This document shows positions 44,002 to 52,435 of a stretch of DNA of 64,000 nt, piece by piece. The notes below the pieces were generated by a model. The model saw nothing but the letters and a program-made list of their open reading frames with translations. It was not told where the DNA came from and did not search any database. The stretch is from Candidatus Poribacteria bacterium (GTDB taxonomy: Bacteria > Poribacteria > WGA-4E > GCA-2687025): contig JABGQA010000090.1 of NCBI GenBank assembly GCA_018644665.1, positions 62,001 to 126,000 on the forward strand, given 5' to 3'. Each line of letters starts with the position of its first letter. The first letter of the stretch is position 1. The translations under genes and the position numbers were made by a program.

Positions 44002-44073
44002 TATCGTTACACTTGACGGGAGTCGCTTCTGACTCTCGAACATCGCTGGTTCCGGCTTGAACGGAGTGGAGCA

Positions 44074-44280
44074 ATGGCTCAGCAGATCACGCAGACGCAG
44101 GACGGCGCGACGAACATGTACGAGTTGGCGGTGCTACTCGCCGAAGGTCAGTCGATCGTCGACGAGATGAGTTGGGAGGCGTTCATCGACAACCTCTCGC
44201 GCATCACCGACGCCTTCGCAGACGCGCGCGCGCACGCCGAGACGGCGACGCCGAAGGACGAAGAGCTTATTACGGTATGA
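44074..44280 (+). CDS. small acidic protein of unknown function, sigma-54-driven
   Basis: This 68-residue acidic, mostly helical protein has no signal peptide, membrane segment or cysteine. Residues 15-55 form a likely amphipathic helix pair (YELAVLLAEGQSIVDEM, FIDNLSRITDAFADARAHAE). I do not recognise a family. Evidence that it is real: GGAGTGGAG just before the ATG, a consensus sigma-54 promoter 70-90 bases upstream on the same strand, and normal codon use. A perfect GGCGGG/CCCGCC palindrome 42 bases after the stop (44322-44333) may end the transcript. The next gene on this strand, a PhyH oxygenase, starts 243 bases later and may or may not be co-transcribed. Confidence 0.65.
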   Translation: MAQQITQTQDGATNMYELAVLLAEGQSIVDEMSWEAFIDNLSRITDAFADARAHAETATPKDEELITV

Positions 44281-44523
44281 CAATCGCCGTCGTGAATCGT
44301 CCGACGCTGATAGCGATTGGAGGCGGGCCCGCCAGCACAACGTGGGGAGTGTGCACGCTCCGATCTGTGTGCCGGCGCGTCGCCGTGCCCGCCCGCGCCT
44401 GACCCGCCTACGCCTTGTTCGCACTCTCCTCACGGCCTATTCTCTGCCACCATCGCCATCATGTGCGCCGCCGGGGGACGACCAGCCGTAGGCGCGCGCA
44501 GCAGCACCGTGCCGGAGAAGCCG

Positions 44524-45267
44524 ATGTCCTTGACGCCGGAAGAGCGCTCGTTCTACGCAGATAACGGGTATCTCGTGCGCCGCGAGATCGTCGACGCTGG
44601 GTGGCTCGACGAGATCCGCCGCGAGGTCGACGACCTGCACGGCCGCATGGCGGAAGCGCCGGTCGAAGGCGTTGGGATATCGTGGGAGGAGTACGACGAC
44701 ACATCGAAGCCTGCCCGCATCCGACAGCTGATGCACGGCGAACTCGTCAGCGCAGGACTCGACCGGCTCATCGACTCTCCCAACGTGCTGGACGTCCTGC
44801 GCCCACTGATGGGCGACGACATCTCGCTGTTCCACTGCAAGCTGCTGATGAAGGCCGCGCACGACGGCACGATCACGCCGTGGCACCAAGACTACGCGTA
44901 CTGGACTCGCCACAATAACGAACCGCAGATGATCAACTGCATGCTGCACATGGACGATGCGGACGCCGGGAACGGCGCCATCCAGTTCGTGCCCGGCAGC
45001 CACCGCGATGGGTTGCTGGAGCACGACCGCGCGGACATGTCCTTCGGGGTATTCCTACCCGGATATTTCGGCGAGCGCGAGGGCGCGGTGACTCTGGACA
45101 TGCGGGCAGGCGACGCCGTGTTCTTTGGGCCGCTCGTCATCCACGGCTCTGACGCGAACACATCCGAACGCGACCGTCGAGCGTGCACTATGGCCTACGA
45201 CGTCACGGGCAATGGCTACTGCCGACGTGTCGTCAGCGGCACGAAGACGGCCGACAGGACGTTCTAG
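44524..45267 (+). CDS. phytanoyl-CoA dioxygenase (PhyH) family protein
   Basis: This 247-residue Fe(II)/2-oxoglutarate oxygenase has the metal ligands H121-x-D123 (WHQDYAYW) and H207 (IHGSDANTS), with R218 or R219 as the 2-oxoglutarate anchor. The segment CMLHMDDADAGNGAIQFVPGSHRDGLL is the conserved PhyH core. It is about 25% similar by eye to the first PhyH in this window and so belongs to a different subgroup. GGAG six to seven bases before the ATG at 44524 supports the start; earlier in-frame codons are Pro/Cys-rich and look non-coding. It converges on the SDR gene. Confidence 0.88.
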   Translation: MSLTPEERSFYADNGYLVRREIVDAGWLDEIRREVDDLHGRMAEAPVEGVGISWEEYDDTSKPARIRQLMHGELVSAGLDRLIDSPNVLDVLRPLMGDDISLFHCKLLMKAAHDGTITPWHQDYAYWTRHNNEPQMINCMLHMDDADAGNGAIQFVPGSHRDGLLEHDRADMSFGVFLPGYFGEREGAVTLDMRAGDAVFFGPLVIHGSDANTSERDRRACTMAYDVTGNGYCRRVVSGTKTADRTF

Positions 45268-45367
45268 CCGCCGGGCCTACCGACGTCCGCGGGGCGACTT
45301 GGCACGGGGCCGCGGCGGCGCAGACAGGCCGGCCGCGGAGAGGCGCTCGGCGGCGTCTGGCGAGCGC

Positions 45368-46150
45368 TCACGTGCGCAGGAGCGACTCGGCGCCATCTAC
45401 CCACATCTCGGTGCCCGTTACATGGCTCGCGGCGTCCGACGCCAGGAATAGCACGGCGGCCGCCACCTCTTCGGGCTTCCCCGCCTCGCGGCCCGTGAGC
45501 GGGATGCCTCCGTCCGGGCGGTGCGTCGGTATGCGGATGCTATCGAGATCCCGGCCCCACGTGTTCTCGCCGATGTTGGTTCGAATCCACCCCGGACAGA
45601 CGACGTTCACGCGGATGCCGTACCGCGCCAGTTCGACGGCGGCGTGCTTGGCGAACGTGACCTGCCCCGACTTGGAGCATGAGTAGCACGTCGCGCCGGT
45701 GAGACTGAACTGGCGTGAGCCGTTAATCGAGGACGTGATGATAATCGAGCCGCCGTTCGCCTTCATGTGCGGGATGGCGTATTTCACGCTCAGGAACGTG
45801 CCCTTGAGGTTGATGCCCTGAGTCTGGTCCCATTCCTCCGGCGTGAGGTCCTCGATTGGCGCCCAGGCGCCGTTGATACCTGCGTTCGCGAATACGATGT
45901 CCAGGCGCCCCCAACGCTCCGCGAGTTCTCCGACCGCGGCTTCGATGTCGCCGGCTTCCGACACATCCCCGACGAGCGACACGGCCGAGCCGCCAGCGTC
46001 GGCGATCTGCTGCACTGTCTCGGCGTTCTTCTCGGCGCGGCGGCCGAACACTCCGACGTGGGCTCCCTCGGCAGCAAACGCTGCGGCGGATGCCCGACCG
46101 ATACCGGAGTTCGCTCCGGTGACGAACGCGACGCGGCCCTCTAGTTGCAT
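45368..46150 (-). CDS. short-chain dehydrogenase/reductase
   Basis: This 260-residue classical SDR has TGANSGIG (NAD(P) binding, about 11-18), the NAG motif, catalytic Ser in SSINGS and the YSCSK Tyr-Lys pair. It begins exactly at the first strand, and GGAGCAGGG precedes the ATG at 46150. It follows the DgoD-like dehydratase by 22 bases on the same strand, so a role in the same sugar-acid pathway (oxidising a hydroxyl before or after dehydration) is likely. The ending with a D-G-A-x-S-L-L stretch is usual for the family. Confidence 0.9.
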   Translation of the reverse strand: MQLEGRVAFVTGANSGIGRASAAAFAAEGAHVGVFGRRAEKNAETVQQIADAGGSAVSLVGDVSEAGDIEAAVGELAERWGRLDIVFANAGINGAWAPIEDLTPEEWDQTQGINLKGTFLSVKYAIPHMKANGGSIIITSSINGSRQFSLTGATCYSCSKSGQVTFAKHAAVELARYGIRVNVVCPGWIRTNIGENTWGRDLDSIRIPTHRPDGGIPLTGREAGKPEEVAAAVLFLASDAASHVTGTEMWVDGAESLLRT

Positions 46151-46172
46151 CCCTGCTCCATTCAGCGTTCGG

Positions 46173-47306
46173 TTACCAATTCGTGAAGGCGCCGTCGGCG
46201 CGGTGAAGGCGAGGAGCCTCGTCTTCGAGGTCCGGCGCGTACTGCTCGAAGGCGTCCTCGTTGATCTCAACGCCGAGCCCCGGCGCGGTCGGCGCCAGCA
46301 GGTAGCCGTCGTCCCACGTGATGTCTGACGGGAACGCCTCGGGGAGCACCGTGCCCGGCCGCCGTGGCAGCTCCAGGACGCCGACGTTCGTCGACGCGAG
46401 GCACAGATGAAGACCCGCCGCCCCGCTGACCGGCCCCAGTGGGTTGTGCGGCGCCAGGTTGATGTAGTGCGTCTCACACCACCGCGCGATCTTCAGCGCC
46501 TCGGTCATCCCGCCTGCGATGCACAGGTCGATCCGCGCGTAGTGCATCAGATCTTCCTCGATCAGCGCGCGGAACTCCCACTTCGACGGCCAGTGCTCGC
46601 CTACAGCCAACGGCACGTGGACGTGTGGGGCCAGAGCCCGGTACGCCTCGGGCGACTCGGCCCGCAGCGGATCCTCGACGAAGAACGGGCGATACGGCTC
46701 GAGTTCGCGACACAGCCTGATGGCGTCCGGCGGGTCCAGCCTGGTGTGTATGTCGATCAGTAGCTCGAGATCGTCGCCCAATGCGCCACGCACAGCGTCG
46801 AACTGGGCTACCGTCCTACGGGTCGCGGCGGACGGTTCGAGAACGCCCGCGTCGGCCTCGACTCCCCAGCGCACAAACTTCCAACCCTCGTCGACGGAGC
46901 GACGGCAGCTTTCGACCAACGCGTCGATACTACCGCCGCCGTTGTGGGGGTAGCACACGACCTTGTCGCGGCAGAGGCCGCCTATGAGGTTGTATAGGGG
47001 CTGGTCGAGGGCCTTGCCCTTGATGTCCCAGAGGGCGAGGTCTATCGCGCTGATAGCCGAGGAGAGCACGTTCCCGCCCGGGAAGAAGGCGCCGCGGAAC
47101 ATCACCTGCCAGAGGTGTTCAGTGCGAAAGGGGTCCTCGCCGACGAGCCAGCGCTTCAGGCGGAGGACCGTCTCCGAGACAGCCCCCTCCTGCCAGGTAA
47201 GGCCGGCTTCGCCGATGCCGTATATGCCCTGGTCGGTTTCCACTTTGACGAACAGGAAGTTGCGTCCATGCTTGAGCACGAACGGCTTGACGTCGGTGAT
47301 TCTCAT
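46173..47306 (-). CDS. galactonate dehydratase-like enolase-superfamily enzyme
   Basis: This 377-residue protein belongs to the mandelate racemase subgroup and resembles D-galactonate dehydratase (DgoD) and relatives. Metal ligands are D185, E211 and E237; H187 and H287 (in LAPHNPLGPVSGAAGLH) are the catalytic acid/base pair typical of acid-sugar dehydratases. The N-terminal capping domain is complete. It lies 32 bases after the DNA methyltransferase and 22 before the SDR on the same strand. Its partner ManD-like paralogue at 38.8 kb shares the fold but has different motifs, so the two should act on different sugar acids. Confidence 0.85.
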   Translation of the reverse strand: MRITDVKPFVLKHGRNFLFVKVETDQGIYGIGEAGLTWQEGAVSETVLRLKRWLVGEDPFRTEHLWQVMFRGAFFPGGNVLSSAISAIDLALWDIKGKALDQPLYNLIGGLCRDKVVCYPHNGGGSIDALVESCRRSVDEGWKFVRWGVEADAGVLEPSAATRRTVAQFDAVRGALGDDLELLIDIHTRLDPPDAIRLCRELEPYRPFFVEDPLRAESPEAYRALAPHVHVPLAVGEHWPSKWEFRALIEEDLMHYARIDLCIAGGMTEALKIARWCETHYINLAPHNPLGPVSGAAGLHLCLASTNVGVLELPRRPGTVLPEAFPSDITWDDGYLLAPTAPGLGVEINEDAFEQYAPDLEDEAPRLHRADGAFTNW

Positions 47307-47338
47307 GCGCGCTCGCCTGCCTTCCCAGTGTGGACGGC

Positions 47339-48610
47339 CTACTTACGGAACAGCACGACGCGGTTCGTGTTGGTGCCCTGCCGCCCGTTGGCGACGCCCC
47401 AGCAGTTCGCGGTCTTCGTGAAGCGGTGCGCGTTGACGACGATCAGGACCGGATCGAGGCCCGCCTCAAGTCCACACGGGATGACGTGCTCCTCGAGGCG
47501 GCACGCTCCCTTGCGGACCTCGCCCACCTCGAAGGCCACATGGCCTCCCGGCCGAACGACGCGCGCTAGCTCTCGGAACACGGCTGTCATGGCGTCGCGC
47601 CATGCGTTGATGCTCTTGGGCGTCGTGAATCGTACCGACGCCGGATCAATGCCGCAGAACCACGCGCGCAACCAGTTGTCTTTGGCGTAGTCCACGACAT
47701 CCAGGAACGGTGGGGAGGTCACGACGAGGTCCACCTCCCCGTCGCCGATGTCGGGGGTGTGGTTGGCGGATGCCGTGAGCGTCCTCGCATACGGTGCGAC
47801 GTCCGCGAGAGCGCTCCGCGTGTCCGCGTGGCAGTCCCGCAACAGCGCCTTGGACTTGCGGAGTATCAGGTGGCGTATGTCGCGCTGCGGCGGCGTCTGG
47901 TCGCGCCTGGCGTTTATCCTCAGTTGCGAGGCCACAGAGACGGCCTGGTTGGGTGGCATCGTGTAGACCGAGAAGAACCCGGACGAGTGGCCGGTTAGCC
48001 GCCCCAGCGCGACCATGCGGATCCACCCGTCTACGACTGTTTCCTCGCCAGCGGCCGCGACGCGCTGGAGGTGTGAGCGCAGAGCGCAGATCTGCTGCAG
48101 GGTGGCCGGGTGGTAGAAGGCGAGCAGGTCCTCTGGAGCGACAGCCTCAGACGACAGGTCGATCTCGTCGAGGCGCCGGCTGACCTCGTCAAGCGTCGGC
48201 GGGCGCAGACGAGGGTCGAGCAGCGCGCGGCTGAGTGGGTTCACGTCGCAGCCAAGGGGCACGCGGCCGCGCAGGGCGGCCTCAAGACTCGTAGTGCCGC
48301 GGCCGACGAACGGGTCGTACACGACATCGCCCGGCCGCGTGAGACGGTCGATGAAGAACCGAGGCAGCTCTGGCTTGAAGCACGCCCTGTACGACACCTC
48401 GTGCAGACTGTGCCCGCCGCGCTGCTTGGGCGACCAGAACGAGTTGGTGTACGTCGCGACCTCCGACCGTGCAGGCCCGTCTGCAGCCGCGGTGGCCGTG
48501 ACGGCGGTGGCCGCGCCGAACTCGGCGAACCGCCGCAGTTCCTCGGGGAGCGTCATGTACAGAATCCACGCGATGATTCGTAGCGCGGACGCGTAGACGA
48601 AGCGGGTCAC
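47339..48610 (-). CDS. orphan N4/N6 DNA methyltransferase
   Basis: This 423-residue S-adenosylmethionine-dependent methyltransferase has the AdoMet motif DPFVGRGTTSLEAALRGR (99-116) before the catalytic TSPPF (298-302), which is followed by DVVDYAKDNWLRAWF. The TSPPF/Y motif marks exocyclic amino methylation of cytosine or adenine in DNA. The order (AdoMet site first, catalytic site far after) differs from the common beta-class. No restriction endonuclease or specificity subunit is nearby. The start is uncertain: GTG at 48610 has GAGGG upstream; ATG at 48556 would remove 18 residues. A nucleic-acid methyltransferase acting on RNA is less likely. Confidence 0.78.
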   Translation of the reverse strand: MTRFVYASALRIIAWILYMTLPEELRRFAEFGAATAVTATAAADGPARSEVATYTNSFWSPKQRGGHSLHEVSYRACFKPELPRFFIDRLTRPGDVVYDPFVGRGTTSLEAALRGRVPLGCDVNPLSRALLDPRLRPPTLDEVSRRLDEIDLSSEAVAPEDLLAFYHPATLQQICALRSHLQRVAAAGEETVVDGWIRMVALGRLTGHSSGFFSVYTMPPNQAVSVASQLRINARRDQTPPQRDIRHLILRKSKALLRDCHADTRSALADVAPYARTLTASANHTPDIGDGEVDLVVTSPPFLDVVDYAKDNWLRAWFCGIDPASVRFTTPKSINAWRDAMTAVFRELARVVRPGGHVAFEVGEVRKGACRLEEHVIPCGLEAGLDPVLIVVNAHRFTKTANCWGVANGRQGTNTNRVVLFRK

Positions 48611-48886
48611 GCGCCCTCGCTAGGGCTGTCAACGTCGAGACGTATGGGTCAGGCAGGGCAAGTACGCGCTCGCGTGTGGAATCGCACGCGCCGCGTCGCT
48701 CCACCGTCAGATTCCTGTCGGCCGGTCAAGTGGCCGCTATCATGGTACTTGGCTGCGGCCAAGCGGCGCAACCGGTACGCGACGGTGGCAGCGCGTACCG
48801 GTCTGGGAGTCGCCGCGACCTGGCGGGGCCGGAGGGGCCGCGGGTGGGCACGGGAGGCCGCGTAGCTCGTGGCGGCGCGCCGGGCG

Positions 48887-49645
48887 TCAGCGTCTAAGCG
48901 CGGCCCATTGCGTCGCGAGCTTGCCGAACGGTCGGACGGACAGTGCGCCTTCCATGCCGTCGTTCATCAGCGCCTGCATCTCGTCCTCCGTCAACGCCCT
49001 GTTGAATATGGCGAGCTCGTCCAGGACACCGTCGTACATGCGCCCGCCGCAGCAGTCGTTCGACCAGCGCAGGTTGTTGGTGGTCGGCCCAGCATCCCCG
49101 GTCAGTGCGCCCTCGGCGTTCACCTCGCCGTCAATCCACGTCTTTACGGTCTCGCCGTCGTAGGTTCCGGCGATGTGAGCCCAGTCGCCATACAGCACCG
49201 CGTCGGCGGAGATGACGGGCGCGGCCCAGGCGCCGCCCTGTCCGACGTAGAAGCGCAGGTTGTACGCAGCGCCGCCCTCGGTCGGATGCAGGACGTACTC
49301 CGCCTCCTTGCGTGGGAGGCCGATGTGCTGCTGCGGAAGAAGGTTCGTCATCGCCCAGGCGGCCAGCGTGAACTGGTCGCCGAGGTTGAGGTTCTCGTGA
49401 TGGAGCACCTCGATGAATGTGCTCGCGCCGTTGAACTGGAGCCCGCCGCCGAACCGGCCCGCGACCCAATCGCCGTCGGTGACGGCGCCGTGATGCTCGT
49501 TGCCGGACATGTCGGCAGCTTCGTCGCCCGAGCCGTCGTCGAGCGGCCAGTAGCCGACGATGTCCTCTTCGGCGATGTCCGCCGACGCGACGCCGAACGC
49601 GACCAACGCCAACACGATGGTCAAGGCAGTAGCTGTTGCTCTCAT
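48887..49645 (-). CDS. secreted LamG-domain protein
   Basis: This 252-residue protein has a clear signal peptide (cleavage after ASA, about residue 22) and a LamG domain opening with IVGYWPLDDGSGDEAADMSGN and closing with YDGVLDELAIFNRALTEDEMQALM. It ends in LSVRPFGKLATQWAALRR, a tail shared with the LamG protein at 24.1 kb, which has exactly the same length. The start is fixed by AAGGAGGG before the ATG at 49645. It is divergent from the MttB-like gene. A sugar- or matrix-binding role on the surface is likely but unproven. Confidence 0.87.
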   Translation of the reverse strand: MRATATALTIVLALVAFGVASADIAEEDIVGYWPLDDGSGDEAADMSGNEHHGAVTDGDWVAGRFGGGLQFNGASTFIEVLHHENLNLGDQFTLAAWAMTNLLPQQHIGLPRKEAEYVLHPTEGGAAYNLRFYVGQGGAWAAPVISADAVLYGDWAHIAGTYDGETVKTWIDGEVNAEGALTGDAGPTTNNLRWSNDCCGGRMYDGVLDELAIFNRALTEDEMQALMNDGMEGALSVRPFGKLATQWAALRR

Positions 49646-49843
49646 GCATCCCTCCTTAGCCGCGGCGTGCGTGCCACAGGCCGTGTCTCGACAGGTTAGC
49701 GGGCGGTGACGGCGCCGACAACCTGGCAACAGCGCGGCCGTACCTCTCCGAGCGCGCGTGCTATGGTTGCGGCGAGGGCGGCCGGGTCGTGCGCGTGTGA
49801 CGTCGCCGCACGTGTACGGATCGGAGCCAGTGAGGGGACACGC

Positions 49844-51223
49844 ATGGAGAGCGAACACGACCGGGCGACGGTGATCCACGAGGCGGCGTTGGGCCTGCTC
49901 AGCGACCCCGGGGTGCGGCTGGAACACCAGACCGTGCTTCGTCTCGCTCTGCGCGCGGGCGCATATCCAGGACGCGACGCTGGCGTCGTCCGCATCCCGC
50001 CCGAGTTAGTGGACGAGTGCCTAGGCATGTGTCCTGGTACCGTGCGGCTGTCCGACCGCGCGGGGGCCGGGCACGCGTTGTCGGCCGACTGTGAACCGTC
50101 GTTCTGGTCGTGTCCTGGGCTGTACATGCGACACGACGGGTCGCGAAGGCCATTCACGTCCGGCGACATGGCGGACATGACGCGACTGCTCGATCGGCTC
50201 GAGCACGTGTCAGTGGTGTTCGGGATGTCGCTAGACGACATCCCGCCGGCTGCGCGCGATGTCGTCGGGCTCAGTATTATCGCGCGGACTACGCGCAAAC
50301 ACGCGCGCGTGCTTTGCTTCTCGCCTGAGGGCGCCCACGCAATCGTCGAGGCGCGGCACGTAGTCAGCCCAGACCCATGGCTCAGCCTAGGGTTCACGGC
50401 GCACGGGCCGCTGCGGTGGACTCGGCTCGCGTTGGACATCTTCGCGCGCACGGCCGGACACGGCATACCAGTCACCGTGAACGGAGAGCCCATGGCGGGC
50501 GCATCCTCCCCAGTGACGATCGCGGGAGCGGCGGCCGTCGGCGGCGCGGAGATTCTGGCGGGAATCGTCGTCAACCAACTGCTGGAGCCTGGCCGCCCGT
50601 GCATCTACAACCTGGGGCTCGCGCACACGATGGACATGCGGACCGCGATCGCGGTCACGGGCGGGCCGGAGAACGCTCTGTTCGCTCAGATATCCTCTAT
50701 GATGGGGCGATACTACGGGCTGCCTTCCGCTTCCTGGGTCTCTACGGAGGCGATGACCCCGGACGCCCAAGCCGGTTTGGAGAAGGCGTTCGGGTACCAA
50801 ACCCACGTGGACGCGGGGGTAAGCGCGATCTGGGGGGTGGGGCAGTTGGAGTCCGAGCTTACCGTGTCCCCGGCGCAGGCCGTCATCGACAACGAAATCA
50901 TCGGACATGTCCTGCGTTACAGACGGGGGTACGACCTCACCGAAGATGCGATGGCGAGCGAGGTCACGCGGTCGGTCGGGATCGGCGGTTCGTTCCTCGA
51001 CCGCGACCACACCTTCGAGCAATTCCGTACCGAATTGCACGAGCCCCATGCCCTATGGCGCGACCGTCACGCAGCTTGGACCGCGAACGGATCGCCTCCC
51101 TTGGCGCGTCGCGCAGAGGACATCGCGGACGGTCTGATGCGCGAGCCAGCAGAGCCTTGCCTGGACGACCACCAGGTCGCGGAACTTGACAAGATCAGCG
51201 CAGCAGTGCTGCGGGGAATCTGA
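49844..51223 (+). CDS. MttB-family methyltransferase (non-pyrrolysine)
   Basis: This 459-residue protein belongs to the trimethylamine methyltransferase family (MttB), whose members move a methyl group from a quaternary or tertiary amine to a corrinoid protein. Family elements include PGLYMRHDGSRRPFT, SAAEGGAEILAGI-like AVGGAEILAGIVVNQL, and GIGGSFLDRDHTFEQFR near the end. There is no in-frame amber codon, so it is of the non-pyrrolysine type that includes glycine betaine methyltransferase MtgB. GAGGGGA precedes the ATG at 49844. It stands upstream of a URO-D-family gene on the same strand, a usual pairing; no corrinoid protein is seen in the window. Confidence 0.85.
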   Translation: MESEHDRATVIHEAALGLLSDPGVRLEHQTVLRLALRAGAYPGRDAGVVRIPPELVDECLGMCPGTVRLSDRAGAGHALSADCEPSFWSCPGLYMRHDGSRRPFTSGDMADMTRLLDRLEHVSVVFGMSLDDIPPAARDVVGLSIIARTTRKHARVLCFSPEGAHAIVEARHVVSPDPWLSLGFTAHGPLRWTRLALDIFARTAGHGIPVTVNGEPMAGASSPVTIAGAAAVGGAEILAGIVVNQLLEPGRPCIYNLGLAHTMDMRTAIAVTGGPENALFAQISSMMGRYYGLPSASWVSTEAMTPDAQAGLEKAFGYQTHVDAGVSAIWGVGQLESELTVSPAQAVIDNEIIGHVLRYRRGYDLTEDAMASEVTRSVGIGGSFLDRDHTFEQFRTELHEPHALWRDRHAAWTANGSPPLARRAEDIADGLMREPAEPCLDDHQVAELDKISAAVLRGI

Positions 51224-51385
51224 CGCGGCCCGTTGGGCAACCACCACGCCGGTTGCGGGCCGAGGATGTCCAGACGCATCTGCGCCTGCACGTCCAGGGA
51301 AACCGGGCTACTGTTGGCGGGAAGTCGGGCGCGACAGTGCCCCGGCGCCCGCGCGCCACCGGCCGCCGACACGAGAGGGATTGCT

Positions 51386-52429
51386 GTGAAGAAGCGATGG
51401 GATCCGTTGCCGCGCGCGGAGGTCGTGAAGGCCCTAGAAGGCGGCTGCCCAGAGCGCGTGCCGCTCGTGCGTGCGCGTTGGTGGGGTGAAGGGCTCGGCG
51501 AGCAGTATGGGGATCGTCTGCGGGACTTCAACAAGTACCCGGAGGATACGATCACGCTCTGGGCCAACCCGCTGAACGTGGGCGCCATGGGCCTTTCGTG
51601 GTCCATGGACTCGTCTCGACGCGGGCACGACTCGCGCTGCGTGATCAGCGACTGGGCGCAGCTCGATGAGTTCATCGACAAGATGCCCTCGCCTGACAGC
51701 GACCCGGACATCGGCGCGTTGATCGAGCAGGCTGAGGCCGCCCGCGCGCAGGATCGGTACGTGCTATACGGATGGTGGGGCCTGTTCTTCGAGCGGCCGT
51801 GGGGCCTGCGCGGCATGGAGAACATCATGATGGACTACCATGTCGCCGCAGAGCATGTAGACCGGTTACACGCCGCCCTCGCGGCACAGTACTGCCGCTA
51901 CATCGACTGGGGAGCGCGGGAGCTATCTCCAGACGGCTTTTGGACGAGCGACGACCTCGGCCACCAGACCCAGCTCATGATGCGTCCCGGGACCTTCCGC
52001 GAACTTATCAAGCCGCATTACGCGACGGTCGGGGAGACGTTGGCAGAGCACTCGATGCACTGGTGGCTGCATAGCTGCGGGGACAACACAGAAGTCCTGG
52101 GCGACCTGGCCGAGACAGGCGTCAACGCGTTCCATCCCGTGCAGAAGCACACGATGGACGAAGTTGCCGTGGCCCGTGAGTACGGCGACCGGCTGACCTT
52201 CCTGGCCGGGATCGACGTGCAGCACATTCTACGCGAGGCCGACCCAGACGGCGTGCGCGCGGAAGTGCGCTTCCTCATCGACACCTTCGACCGGCCGGAC
52301 GGAGGCATGTGCTTGGGCGCCGGCAACGGGATCGTGGGAGGCACGCCGTTCGAGAACATCGAGGCGTTCCTCGACGAGGCCGTGACGTACGGCTCCGCCC
52401 ACAGGGAGGCCTACGCCGACGGCGCCTGA
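51386..52429 (+). CDS. URO-D-family methyltransferase with His-x-Cys site
   Basis: This 347-residue protein has the uroporphyrinogen decarboxylase/methylcobamide:thiol methyltransferase fold. The expected zinc motif is intact: WWLHSCGDN gives His-x-Cys, and a C-terminal Cys lies in GMCLGAGNGI. MtaA/MtbA-type enzymes use this zinc to activate a thiol acceptor for methyl transfer from a corrinoid protein. The start is a GTG at 51386 with GAGAGGG upstream. It follows the MttB-like gene by 162 bases and is the best candidate for the second half of a methyl-transfer route. It converges on the next URO-D gene. Confidence 0.82.
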   Translation: MKKRWDPLPRAEVVKALEGGCPERVPLVRARWWGEGLGEQYGDRLRDFNKYPEDTITLWANPLNVGAMGLSWSMDSSRRGHDSRCVISDWAQLDEFIDKMPSPDSDPDIGALIEQAEAARAQDRYVLYGWWGLFFERPWGLRGMENIMMDYHVAAEHVDRLHAALAAQYCRYIDWGARELSPDGFWTSDDLGHQTQLMMRPGTFRELIKPHYATVGETLAEHSMHWWLHSCGDNTEVLGDLAETGVNAFHPVQKHTMDEVAVAREYGDRLTFLAGIDVQHILREADPDGVRAEVRFLIDTFDRPDGGMCLGAGNGIVGGTPFENIEAFLDEAVTYGSAHREAYADGA

Positions 52430-52435
52430 CCGCGG

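Larger units (their letters stand above)
43507..44073. other. regulatory region with dyads and a sigma-54 promoter
   Basis: This 567-base gap lies between divergent ispH and the 68-residue gene. The first ~370 bases show no convincing gene. From 43882 it holds three palindromic elements and then a consensus sigma-54 promoter, listed separately. The ispH promoter should lie near 43540-43600 but no clear boxes were found. Confidence 0.6.

Noticed and set aside
49844-51223. Possible pyrrolysine-dependent trimethylamine methyltransferase
   Set aside because: The frame contains no internal TAG and covers the whole family length, so it is the non-pyrrolysine type.
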